NCBI GenBank assembly: GCA_033032865.1
Contig: JAWHQI010000068.1
Coordinates: 2,852,001-2,916,000 of the forward strand
DNA: 64,000 bases
DNA from: Dactylorhiza incarnata
Taxonomy: Eukaryota; Streptophyta; Magnoliopsida; Asparagales; Orchidaceae
Direction of reading: 5' to 3'
The notes beneath the pieces are model-generated. The model made no database searches. It saw nothing but the letters and a program-made list of their open reading frames with translations, and had not been told where the DNA came from. Shown piece after piece: positions 46,031 through 56,268 of this stretch (positions are counted from its first letter, which is position 1; every line of letters starts with the position of its first letter). The position numbers and the translations under genes were made by a program.

Positions 46031-47993
46031 TGATCTCTAAAAAATGCTTTTACTTTATTATGGTTTTAGTGGAAGGAGTCTATCATATTATGTGTCTTCA
46101 ACTTCTAGTGTCAAGATTTCATTTGCTAACATATTTTTACATTATTGTTTTTTGTTGACATTTTCAGACTATATTTAGTGTATCGAGAATGAATCAAATG
46201 GAAAAGTGAGCAAGTATGACAAGAGGTTGATCTGCTTCCTGATGAAAATGACATCAAGTTGATTTGTTTATATAGTTGGAATTCCTAAATACCATGTTGT
46301 AAAATTTTAAGCATTTTAATTATTGAGAGATATTCAAATTTTGTAAAAATTATAGTTTTAATATTTTTCATGAACAATGTGTATTGGAGCTTAAAGTTTC
46401 ATTGGATTGTATTAAGGGGTTTGGGCCATCTCCCACCCTTATTTTTGTATATTAATAAAAATAAAAGAAAATGTTTATATTGATTGTCTTTTTTAGCAAT
46501 TGGATATTATATTGTAATGAAATAATGATTCTTATAAGAAAGTTCTTTGTAACGACAAATTAATATTAATAAATTTGATATATAAATTAATTTATTTTTA
46601 GTGAGGAAAAAATAAAATATTTGTAACGAAATAGTTTTAATCGTAACTGTTTTTTTGTGAGGGAAAAAAACATTCGTAACGAAATAATATTTATTGTGAC
46701 CAATTTATTGTGAGGAAGAATCTCTTTTTGGTGAGAAAGTATCATTTGTTACAATTACTTTATTTGTAACGACATGCATACATTCGTTACAATAACCTTT
46801 AGCGTCGAGCTTTAGAGGAGGACCGTTACTTAAAGTTTTTTTCGTTACCAAAGAGCTTTTGTAACGAATTTTGGCACTTATTGTAACGAATTAAGTCCTT
46901 ACTATAAGTGCAGTTTGTTGTAGTGAGTAATCCCCGAGTATAAAATCTCGAAGGAACACAGTAAGGTGGAGTTCACTATTGAGGCAAGACTTGAGATCGA
47001 AGTCCTTTAGTCGGATGGATGCGGAAACGGGGGTTTTGGATTGTGGAAAATAAAGAGAAAATGCTACAACTACTCCTATGCAATGCCGCTATGCAATGCT
47101 TCGCTTGGCGGGATGGAGACTACATAGGCCTTGAACGCGCTACTTCGTGAGGGCGGATGGACGAGTAGGCAAGCGGAATGAGGGTCGTAAGCACCTCTTC
47201 GACAAGCACGCCACTAGCAATTGCTAGTGCGGCAAACGAACGTGACGGCGGGATGAAGGATGGAATGGGGCGCACCTCAAGCAACTTAAACACCAAAGCA
47301 TTTCACATAGACATGAAATATATAGAAATACAAACTAGTTTAAGTGCCACTTCATCATAATAATAAAGATCTACAACATATACACATCAATAAGAGAAGA
47401 ACAAGGCAAGAAATTGACCGAATCCGAAGGCTCGTTGTAGATTCACGGTTGGAATCGCCGGGTTGTCAATCCGCGTCCAAGCTCGGTCCGCAACTACGTC
47501 CGGGGTAGAGAGAGCTGTCACGACTCTCCAATGAGCCCGTCTTCTTTGTCTCACGATCCAGTAAAGGTTGCAAACTTCCCCTTGCTTGATGGTAATGGCG
47601 GCTAGATCTTCCTTTGAAGCTCTAGGATGAAGGAGGAGGCCGAGAGGAAGCTCCGGCTCAAGATTGGTGTGAAGAACAAGCCCAGAGCACCTCCTGGTGG
47701 TGGAAGATGATGCAGGGGGCGGAAGAGGCGGATGATGAGTCCTCATCATATACACTTTTATGGACTCATCTGGGCCGTTATTTAGACATTTCACCGCACT
47801 TTAGCCCTGTTATAGTTCATATTTGATATTTCATGCTAGGTGCACTTCTAGGCCCATTTTGGTGTGTTTTCATGTTTATCTTCATTAATAGTTTTCATGC
47901 ACTGTTTGGTGTCACTTTCAGTGGATAGATTAGTGTTGTACGCTGGAACAGTAGTCGTGCAGGTGTTCCCGGTGCAATTCTGCACAGGAACAC

Positions 47994-48355
47994 TGCGCAC
48001 GATCACTGGTTCTATTGCGCACGACCACTGGTCGTGCGCCACTGATCGTGTGCATTTAACCCTTTTTTCATGAGTTCTGTTTGGTGTAGTGCGCACGATC
48101 ATCAATGCCAGTGCGCACGACCACCGGTCGTGCGCCACTGCTCGTGCGCATTGACCATTAAATTTCTGAGTTCTGTTTGCTGTAGTGCGCACGATCATCA
48201 ACTCCAGTGCGCACGACCACCGGTCGTGCGCCACTGGTCGTGCGAACATTTTATTTTATAATTTCTGTCTTTGCAGGTTCCGTCCAGGCAGAGCGCACGA
48301 TCACCGGATTCTAGTGCGCACGACCACTGGTCGTGCGCCACTGACCGTGCGCACT
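47994..48355 (+). promoter_or_regulatory. U3 array of four CACGAC/GTCGTG palindromes
   Basis: Each cluster reads roughly GCGCACGATCA...AGTGCGCACGACCAC then GGTCGTGCGCCACTG. Palindromes with 10-11-bp arms (GCGCACGACCA) are centred near 48030, 48125, 48220 and 48322. The spacing is about 100 bp and the array ends 17 bp before the TATA box. The same array lies in the 3' LTR (52885-53246) and, inverted, in element E (63532-63890). Likely protein-binding or structured-RNA sites; function inferred. Confidence 0.7.
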
Positions 48356-48371
48356 GTTTAATTCCAGCGCC

Positions 48372-48378
48372 TATAAAA
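48372..48378 (+). promoter_or_regulatory. TATA box of element C LTR
   Basis: TATAAAA directly after the palindrome array marks the probable U3/R boundary. The equivalent in the 3' LTR is at 53263-53269. Confidence 0.6.
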
Positions 48379-49428
48379 TCCGCTGCTCGCGATTTAGGTC
48401 AGATCCCCCGCTTTCTTCCGCCGTTTTCCGCCCGGTTCCGCCCAGTTTCGCCCCTCCACCGTCGCCCACCATCTAGAGGTGCTCCAGGCTTGCTCTTCGC
48501 GCCTATCTTGAGCCGGAGTTTCCTCTCGGCCTCCTCCTTCATCCAAGAGCTCCAAAGGAAGACCTAGCCGCTATCTCCATCGAGCAAGAGGAAGTTGGCA
48601 ACCTCCACCGGATCGTGACACGAAGAAGACGGGTCCATTGGAGAGTCGTGACAGCTCTCTCTACCCCGGACGTAGTTGTGGACCGAGCTTGGACGCGGAT
48701 TGACAACCCGGCGATTCCAACCGTGAATCTTCAACGAGCCTTCGGATTCGGTCGATTTCTTGCCTTGTTCTCTTCTTATTGATGTGTATGTAGCTAGATC
48801 TAACATTATGATGAAGCGTGCTTGATTATTAGCATTTTTACTTGATTATGTCTATGTGATTTGAGTATTCTTGCTTATTATTTTGAGGTGTGCCTTGTGG
48901 TGTGGATTGTTGGTTGTGTTGTGCCGCCCTAACAATTGTTAGTGGTGTGCTTGTCGAAGAGGTGCGTGCGACCCTCATTCCACTAGCCTACTCGCCCATT
49001 CGCCTACCGAAGCGTGGCATCGCGGCCCGTAATCCATTCGCCTATCGAAGCAGCGCGCTCAAGGCCTGCATAGTTCGATTCCATTAGCCTTCTCGTCCAT
49101 CCGCCCTTGCGACGCAGCGCGCTCAAGGCCTGCCTAGTTTCCATCCCGCCAAGCGAAGCTTTGCATAGCGGCATTGCATAGGAGTAGTTGTTAGCTTTTA
49201 TTTAGTTTTCCAAAAGCCAACCCAACTCCCCCGCAATCCATCCGATTTAAGGACTTCGATCTCAAGTCCTGCCTCAATAGTAAACTCCACCTTATTGTGT
49301 TCCTCAAGAGACCGACACTCGGGGATTTATTCCCAACATTTATTACTTGAACGATCGGTACACTGCCGTTTCGTGTCGCAGTCAAGCTACCGCCTATAGC
49401 GGTGTGTGAGATTTGCGCCATCAAGTTT

Positions 49429-49448
49429 TTGGCACCGTTGCCGGGGAA
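49429..49448 (+). other. Primer-binding site of element C (tRNA-Asp type)
   Basis: After the LTR end ATCA and a short AGTTTT spacer comes TGGCACCGTTGCCGGGGA. It differs from the tRNA-Asp complement only by A for G in the GGCGCC core. Confidence 0.8.
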
Positions 49449-49645
49449 CACAGTCGTGTGAGTTTTCTGGAGAGGGAGAACCTGAGAGAAAAGCCCTTCC
49501 ATTTGTAAATTGCATTTTCTGTTATTTTATTTCTGTTCTTTTTATTCCATTTTCTTGTTTTATAGTAGGTTGCTTTAGTAAATTTTTGTTAGGTGTAGTA
49601 TTTGCACAATAACATTTTTAGTTTGAATCGTTTTATCTTCGCACT

Positions 49646-50887
49646 ATGTGGGCACATCTCAATTTCCGTTGCCGTTGGTGTGGAGCTACCTCCCACTCTA
49701 GTGATGAATGCCCCACGGAGAATAGTAGGCATACTTCTTATAGCCCAGCATATGGAGCACCGACTTCGTCTGGTACTCCATATGGTGCGCGTAAGTCTTA
49801 TGGCTACTCTGCTGAGCCTTTACCGTCATACTTCTTTTCGGCTCTAGCCCCCGCTGTGCCAAAGAAGCCCGCTAGGCAGTGCCAGTTTTGTCGGAGCACA
49901 GACCATGCCCTGAAGGATTGTGCTGCTTTTCGTTGCCAATTGGATGAGGATGACGAGCCGGATATCCGGATCGTCCCGAATCCTAACTCTGGCGGCACAC
50001 CTTCAACATCCGGTTTTGTGTCTTTGCCACCTTCACATCTTGAAGGGTATGGCGTTGACACAGTCACCAGATGTGTGGCTGATCTGGGCACCGATATTGC
50101 TGAGCCCATTCTCCTAGTGCATCCACCACCTCTAGTGGATTCGATTCTTTGTGAGGAATCGGTGCTCGACTTTTATCCGAGCACTATTCCTCTCCCTGTT
50201 GTGCATACTACACTCGTCTCTGACGACATTGTTGATGATGTGTCGCAGGAGGAGGCGGTTGATCTTAGCATTGTGCCTATTCCTATGGAGGAGGACAACC
50301 TTCTAGGTGAAGAGGAGTTTTCCTCAGCACCGGTGGAGGAAGTCCAAATCTCTAGCTTGGCCACTGTTGATCCCGCCGAATCTTGTAGCATTGATGACAA
50401 TGCAAACATTATTTTACTTCCCCAACCTGATGGGAGTGAGTCCGGGATCACTCCCCCGATTGATGTTTATTTATGTTCGTCATCTTCTTTATTTCTTGAT
50501 CCCCTTCCTTCATCTGAGTCTGTGCAGGTTGAATCTTCACAGGTACTTCAGGAGGACTTGGAGCATTTTGCTCAAGTCAATGATGAGAGCATCCTCTCAT
50601 GTGAGGAGGTTTATTCCCCCTCCGTAGAGGAAGCTCCACTCATTACCTTCTCCTCCTGCGGACCTGCCGCAGACGATACCTTGCTAGGCAAGGATGTGTT
50701 TTGTAAGATGAGTGAGGACCAGGCCTCCTCCTCTTCTTACTTTCTTTTCCCTCTACCTGTGATGGGCAGGTCTTATCTATATTCGGGTAGAGGCGTGACT
50801 GTTCTTTCTCCGTATAGGTACCCGCTACCTACACGCATATTAGAACAGTTACCTGTCCATTTTTCTTTTCATAGGCCCATTAGCTAG
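49646..50887 (+). CDS. Two-knuckle acidic protein of element C (intact)
   Basis: 413 residues. It opens MWAHLNFRCRWCG, with zinc knuckles CRWCGATSHSSDEC (about 9-22) and CQFCRSTDHALKDC (about 78-91), both perfect C-x2-C-x4-H-x4-C. Between them lies a Tyr/Gly/Ser-rich stretch (YGAPTSSGTPYGARKSYGY). The remainder is strongly acidic and Ser-rich, ending VTVLSPYRYPLP.RILEQLPVHFSFHRPIS. Element B carries a broken homologue; element D shares the knuckle and the C-terminal RIL-x2-LP-x-H-x-SF pattern. No capsid, protease or polymerase domain is apparent. Gag zinc knuckles bind RNA, so packaging or an RNA-chaperone role is plausible but inferred. The long open frame in a young element suggests it has been under selection. 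Confidence 0.85.
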   Translation: MWAHLNFRCRWCGATSHSSDECPTENSRHTSYSPAYGAPTSSGTPYGARKSYGYSAEPLPSYFFSALAPAVPKKPARQCQFCRSTDHALKDCAAFRCQLDEDDEPDIRIVPNPNSGGTPSTSGFVSLPPSHLEGYGVDTVTRCVADLGTDIAEPILLVHPPPLVDSILCEESVLDFYPSTIPLPVVHTTLVSDDIVDDVSQEEAVDLSIVPIPMEEDNLLGEEEFSSAPVEEVQISSLATVDPAESCSIDDNANIILLPQPDGSESGITPPIDVYLCSSSSLFLDPLPSSESVQVESSQVLQEDLEHFAQVNDESILSCEEVYSPSVEEAPLITFSSCGPAADDTLLGKDVFCKMSEDQASSSSYFLFPLPVMGRSYLYSGRGVTVLSPYRYPLPTRILEQLPVHFSFHRPIS

Positions 50888-51188
50888 AACTGTACAAATG
50901 CTAAATAAGTCGTGCTGGGATGACAATAACCCCAGTAGTTATCTTACTTTTCCTGCATTTTTATTTCTTCTAATCATGTTTAGTTAGCTGTAGTTTATTT
51001 TAGTTTGTCTTTTTCTTTTGTTTTTGCGGAGCTGACCCCTGCAGGTACTTCTTCTGGATGGCGGATGCTGCAGCTTAATCGTGGTTTAAACGCCAATCTT
51101 CTGGTGTGCTCATTTCTGAGCACTGGGTACTCTCTTTCCCTAGCTTTTTCTGATTATCATGTCATATATTCTGTGGATTGTTTAGTTT

Positions 51189-51203
51189 AAGTCTGGGGGA
51201 GAG
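51189..51203 (+). other. Internal polypurine-tract-like motif 1 of element C
   Basis: AAGTCTGGGGGAGAG, nearly the same as the real 3' polypurine tract at 52611-52623, 300 nt after the ORF stop. A second copy, AAGTCTGGGGGTG, is at 52083-52095. Elements A (28667-28681 and 27752-27764, minus) and B (near 38535 and 37637, minus) have counterparts in the same places. Confidence 0.7.
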
Positions 51204-51629
51204 CAGTTTTTGCACCCACTCACGTGCACTCATGCATAGCATGCCAGAAGTATTTTAGTTTCAGTTTTATTATTTGTTCATTTTCATTTCACACCACAGC
51301 ACCCACTTGAGCGCGTACTCATCTGTATGCAAGCTCTGTAGCGAATTTAATTCTTCTGCTTATTTGGGAAAGTCTAGGTGATGGCTTAGGACTATGTAGC
51401 AGAGTAAAATGTTGACTCTAGTAGTGCTCCTAGTCGAGTGCTCGGTTGCATAGAGATTTGTGTAGATTAGATTTCTTTTTATACTATGGTTTTATATTTT
51501 TCTCTATTAGTGTAAATGTTGTTTACTCTACTCAAATGGTGAATCCGGTGTGAATCAAACGGTAGCATAGGGATGTGTGTATACGATCGCTAGATTCGTA
51601 TTGCTTGAGTCGGGAGAAAGGAGAATCTT

Positions 51630-52345
51630 TCTCGGTGGCTAGAACTTGCCCCAAGCGATTCTTGAAGCATGTGTATACGGTTAGTCAATTGTGTGAATGT
51701 GATATAGGCCATCATTTTGGCCCGGTTGAGCCTTTGTGCCTATCCCTACCGCTATATCCTCGCTAGCCCAGTTGTGCCTACCCGTTCTTTGATTCAGCCC
51801 CACTTTTATTTCACCAAAGCCCAAAAGCCAATCCTAGTCGCACACCCAAATCTGAGCTTTAGCTGTTATTATTTTCATGAGTTGGGTTGTTGATGTGATA
51901 TTATATTTGTGAAGATGTGGATGTGTCCTATTGTTTATTTGCTGAATATGATAAGAAAAAAAAAATGAAATGTAAAAAAGAAGTTAAAAAGAAAGGAAAG
52001 AGAAGGAGTGTTTAATTGAAAATCTTTATGTATAGATTTCTGTTTGGGAGTAGGCGGTGCACGCACCCATGTTGTTAAGTTCAAGTCTGGGGGTGTTGTG
52101 TACCCGCGTGTTTGTGTGGCGAATGAGGATAGTTTCCTGCATTAGCTCATTTGGGTTTAGTGCTTGAGCCGTCGTTTTTATCTTTGTTTATCCTCACCTA
52201 AACCCAAGCCCCAATTAAAACCTAAAGTCCTATTGATTCACGCAATTGAGTCAAACCAGTGCCGTGGAGAGAATGTGACCGGGCAAGCTTATGGTCACCG
52301 ACACTGATGGATTTCAGTGGAGTTTTTCCCGCATCCCGATCTTGA
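51630..52345 (+). ncRNA. Conserved noncoding module of elements A-D (element C copy)
   Basis: Two blocks stand out. Block 1 (51630-51670): GGTGGCTAGAACTTGCC then GCGATTCTTGAAGCAT. Block 2 (52214-52325): CCTAAAGTCCTATTGAT, then GTGGAGAG.ATGTGACCGGGCAAGC and CTGATGGATTT. The same blocks occur in the same order in element D (59951-59992; 60535-60660) and inverted in A (28171-28213; 27528-27640) and B (38061-38108; 37411-37520). No frame is conserved across them. An RNA structure or packaging role is inference. Confidence 0.6.
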
Positions 52346-52623
52346 GCAATGCTCGTCTCAGCGCTTAGTTTACTTTCTCCGTATGCATGACCGACTGATT
52401 CACCGTTGTTCACCATTTTGAGTAGTTGTAATATGCTTTTACTCTTTTAGAAATTTATAAACTGTTTGTATAATCAGTAGTCTTTTCTACTAATTTTCTT
52501 ATGCACATGAGCATGCGACTTCGCATGGTACTCTGCATTGTAATGTTAAGCCATCTACTGTTCTTTCCTAGTTCGCTTAGAATTCGTTTGCTCGGGACGC
52601 GCAAACAGTTAAGTCTGGGGGTG

Positions 52624-54314
52624 TGATGAGTCCTCATCATATACACTTTTATGGACTCATCTGGGCCGTTATTTAGACATTTCACCGCACTTTAGCCCTG
52701 TTATAGTTCATATTTGATATTTCATGCTAGGTGCACTTCTAGGCCCATTTTGGTGTGTTTTCATGTTTATCTTCATTAATAGTTTTCATGCACTGTTTGG
52801 TGTCACTTTCAGTGGATAGATTAGTGTTGTACGCTGGAACAGTAGTCGTGCAGGTGTTCCCGGTGCAATTCTGCACAGGAACACTGCGCACGATCACTGG
52901 TTCTATTGCGCACGACCACTGGTCGTGCGCCACTGATCGTGTGCATTTAACCCTTTTTTCATGAGTTCTGTTTGGTGTAGTGCGCACGATCATCAATGCC
53001 AGTGCGCACGACCACCGGTCGTGCGCCACTGCTCGTGCGCATTGACCATTAAATTTCTGAGTTCTGTTTGCTGTAGTGCGCACGATCATCAACTCCAGTG
53101 CGCACGACCACCGGTCGTGCGCCACTGGTCGTGCGAACATTTTATTTTATAATTTCTGTCTTTGCAGGTTCCGTCCAGGCAGAGCGCACGATCACCGGAT
53201 TCTAGTGCGCACGACCACTGGTCGTGCGCCACTGACCGTGCGCACTGTTTAATTCCAGCGCCTATAAAATCCGCTGCTCGCGATTTAGGTCAGATCCCCC
53301 GCTTTCTTCCGCCGTTTTCCGCCCGGTTCCGCCCAGTTTCGCCCCTCCACCGTCGCCCACCATCTAGAGGTGCTCCAGGCTTGCTCTTCGCGCCTATCTT
53401 GAGCCGGAGTTTCCTCTCGGCCTCCTCCTTCATCCAAGAGCTCCAAAGGAAGACCTAGCCGCTATCTCCATCGAGCAAGAGGAAGTTGGCAACCTCCACC
53501 GGATCGTGACACGAAGAAGACGGGTCCATTGGAGAGTCGTGACAGCTCTCTCTACCCCGGACGTAGTTGTGGACCGAGCTTGGACGCGGATTGACAACCC
53601 GGCGATTCCAACCGTGAATCTTCAACGAGCCTTCGGATTCGGTCGATTTCTTGCCTTGTTCTCTTCTTATTGATGTGTATGTAGCTAGATCTAACATTAT
53701 GATGAAGCGTGCTTGATTATTAGCATTTTTACTTGATTATGTCTATGTGATTTGAGTATTCTTGCTTATTATTTTGAGGTGTGCCTTGTGGTGTGGATTG
53801 TTGGTTGTGTTGTGCCGCCCTAACAATTGTTAGTGGTGTGCTTGTCGAAGAGGTGCGTGCGACCCTCATTCCACTAGCCTACTCGCCCATTCGCCTACCG
53901 AAGCGTGGCATCGCGGCCCGTAATCCATTCGCCTATCGAAGCAGCGCGCTCAAGGCCTGCATAGTTCGATTCCATTAGCCTTCTCGTCCATCCGCCCTTG
54001 CGACGCAGCGCGCTCAAGGCCTGCCTAGTTTCCATCCCGCCAAGCGAAGCTTTGCATAGCGGCATTGCATAGGAGTAGTTGTTAGCTTTTATTTTGTTTT
54101 CCAAAAGCCAACCCAACTCCCCCGCAATCCATCCGATTTAAGGACTTCGATCTCAAGTCCTGCCTCAATAGTAAACTCCACCTTATTGTGTTCCTCAAGA
54201 GACCGACACTCGGGGATTTATTCCCAACATTTATTACTTGAACGATCGGTACACTGCCGTTTCGTGTCGCAGTCAAGCTACCGCCTATAGCGGTGTGTGA
54301 GATTTGCGCCATCA
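52624..54314 (+). repeat. 3' LTR of element C
   Basis: Practically identical to the 5' LTR, including all four palindrome clusters and the TATA box. It joins GCGGA and the remaining part of element B's LTR at 54315-54319. Confidence 0.93.
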
Positions 54315-54868
54315 GCGGACAGGACTCGAAAACGGCGGAGCAGAATGGTCGTTCGACCTAATTTCGCGGGCTGGATATTTATAGAAAATAGGGCGCACGA
54401 TCAACTGATCGTGCGCACTGAAAGCTGGTGATCGTGCGCTCTGTGCCCGAAACCTGCAAAACAAAACTGTAGAAAAAATATAAAGTGCACGACCGTGCGC
54501 ATGATCGTGCGTAGCAAACGCACGACCAAAATCTGAAGCTATTTTTGGGCAGCAAATGAACTCGCACGATCAAAGGTGCACGAGCAACTGATCGTGCGTG
54601 AAGGAAACGCACGATCAGTGGCATTTCAGGCAGAAATTGCCCCCAAACAGACTCCGAGCATCGCACGATCCATGAACCTGCATGAAAACCTCTAGGACTA
54701 CAGGAGCACAAGGGATCACACCAAGAATGGGCATGCATATGCACTAAGAGTGGAATAATAGACGGCTATTAAATATAAATGAAAACAAGCCTAAAGTGTG
54801 GTGCAAAGACTGGAAAATCGGCCCAAATGAGTCCAAAAATATGTATATAATTGGGACTCATCACTGCC

Positions 54869-56268
54869 CCTCATTTCGGTGAGGGCCCCGAGCTTCACAA
54901 GGGGCCGAGAAATCGGTTTCAACATTTTGGTGCGGTGAGCGTGGAGCGTGGCTGGTCCAAGAAAGTTCCAAGGAGAAGCTATGACAGGAGACGAAGAGAT
55001 AGGTGAGGAGTTCAGTGGGTCACCCCAGGTGGTGACGCCGAGGATGTTTGCGGATTTTAGGAGGGAGGTGCTCGACACTTTCGGACTCATGGTCGCGGCG
55101 CTGCGAAGTGAGTTCGCGACCCCAGCACCTCAGGCAACCCCTCCCCCACCAGCGGTTGGCGGGAATGCCCCGGGGGGAAGGGCCAGAAAGGAAGTCGCCG
55201 GAGGGTCAGTGCAAGACCTAGAGGGGCGAGTGCTGTTCGCCAGCCCAGCGAGCCTGTGCCGGCGAGCTCTATGCCGGCGAGCGCGGTGCAGGCGAGCGTG
55301 CGCCCAGAAGACGCAGCGACTGTAGGGGTGGTTCAGGCGAGCGCCGCTCTTGCGAGCGCGGTCCCCGCGAGCCCAAGTCAGGCGAGAGAGCTCGGGGGGC
55401 ATGTGGAGCGAGAAAGGGTGGCTGGAGGAGAAAGCCCCTTCTGCGAGCTGGTGCTTTCTGCACCCATCCCGGTAGGGTTCGGAGAATGGGATAGGGTGTA
55501 CTACAATGGCAGGGATGACCCTGTCCAGCACCTCCAGTATTTTGAGTACTCGGTCTCTATCAGGCCGATGTCAGATGCTTTCAAGTGTCGGCTATTCGCC
55601 GTCACCCTTAAAGAGATGGCCAGGGACTGGTTCCATCAACTCCCTACAGGATCGATCTACGCCTTTGAAGATTAGCGCCAAAGTTTCCTGTTGCGATTCT
55701 CAACTTCAAAGAAAAGGAAGAAGGACGCCGAGTCTCTCTTCAAAGTGAAGCAGGAGCCGAAGGAGTCGTTGGCTCGCTACGCGGACCGGTTCCAGGAAGA
55801 GGTGCTGCTCACTCAGGAGATGCCTGGGTTTTCACTCCATCTCATCTTCACGGTCGGGCTGAGGGAAAGTTTCTTCAAAATGGCTCTGAAGAGGAAGCCC
55901 CCCCGTCTCTTACGAGGAGCTGATGGAGAGGGTGGCGGATGAAGTTGAGAGTGAGGAGGCCAACCCGGAACTCACCAAGAGGCTAGCAAAGCTCAGTGAG
56001 CCGGAGGTCAGGCAGCAATAGGTGAGGAGAAGGGAAGAGCCCAGGGCCCCGGAGGGGGAGTGGAGGCAGCATGGCGGAGGAATGCAAGGCCAGGGAAGGG
56101 CTTACGCCCCGGGGAGGGGTAATTTCTATGGGGGTCAAGGAAGTCCCCATCAGTTGGGATGGAGGCAGGGTCTGAGGCCGATGCCTCCCCCACCCCAATA
56201 GGCCATGGCAATCAGGCGGGGAAGGGGAGGAAGAGGAAGGAGAGAAGATGTGATAGAAGAAGCAGGAG
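54869..56268 (+). mobile_element. Ty3/gypsy element G3, internal part
   Basis: Resumes after element B's right duplication. It consists of a leader (54869-54980), gag remnants and a glycine/arginine-rich end of gag. It is then cut by element D at 56269. The polymerase region is not in the window or was lost. Confidence 0.75.
54981..56021 (+). pseudogene. Ty3/gypsy gag (G3), broken
   Basis: The start MTGDEEIGEEF at 54981 opens the first frame, which stops at 55325. The main Retrotrans_gag domain continues in another frame from about 55270 (VYYNGRDDPVQHLQYFEYS, MARDWFHQLPTGSI), hits a TAG at 55673-55675, continues to about 55900, and shifts frame again in a C-run to end near 56021. Gag normally forms the virus-like particle of the retrotransposon. 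Two frameshifts and one stop make this copy inactive. G2 holds the homologous C-terminal part. Confidence 0.85.

Larger units (their letters stand above)
40407..46925. mobile_element. CACTA (En/Spm) transposon with 3-bp TSD
   Basis: A 6519-bp insertion in the 5' LTR of element B. It starts CACTACAACAAACTGCACC and ends with the matching inverted repeat (about 30 bp of near-identical TIR, including GTAAGGACT). AGT lies on both sides (40404-40406 and 46926-46928). Subterminal zones (40430-40680 and 46540-46920) are dense in TTGTAAC/GTTACAA words, as expected for CACTA transposase sites. No TNP-type transposase was recognised; the interior holds a CA-rich minisatellite and gene-like exon fragments. 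Probably non-autonomous. Confidence 0.93.
47733..49423 (+). repeat. 5' LTR of element C
   Basis: TGATGAGTCC...GCGCCATCA. Four hairpin clusters about 100 bp apart occupy 47994-48355, just upstream of the TATA box. The downstream half carries repeats of a 'gcagcgcgctcaaggcctgc' unit (49045-49120), shared with elements A, B and E. Confidence 0.93.
47733..54314 (+). mobile_element. Element C: youngest complete non-autonomous LTR retrotransposon
   Basis: 6582 bp, plus strand, inserted into the 5' LTR of element B with TSD GCGGA (47728-47732 and 54315-54319). The LTRs, 47733-49423 and 52624-54314, are 1691 bp each, and I noticed only one difference (near 49204/54095). A tRNA-Asp-type primer site, TGGCACCGTTGCCGGGGA (one mismatch), starts near 49430. 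Polypurine tract AAGTCTGGGGGTG at 52611-52623 abuts the 3' LTR. The interior carries one open ORF (49646-50887) and a 1.7-kb noncoding tail; no pol genes. Its near-identical LTRs mark a recent insertion. Confidence 0.95.
35649..54863 (-). mobile_element. Element B: nested non-autonomous LTR retrotransposon
   Basis: TSD CTGCC at 35644-35648 and 54864-54868. The 3' LTR is 35649-37107. The 5' LTR begins at 40310 and is split into 40310-40406, 46929-47732 and 54320-54863 by a CACTA element and by element C. Without the inserts, B is about 6.1 kb. Polypurine tract AAGTCTGGGGGTG abuts the 3' LTR (37108-37120, minus). The primer-binding site next to 40310 reads TGGTGCCGTTGCCGGGGA, one base off tRNA-Asp. 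The interior has a single zinc-knuckle ORF, now frameshifted, and no polymerase. Confidence 0.92.

Noticed and set aside
47864..48567. Short frames in the element C LTR that are identical at 52755-53458
   Set aside because: Identity comes from the duplicated LTR; the frames mainly read the CACGAC palindrome array.
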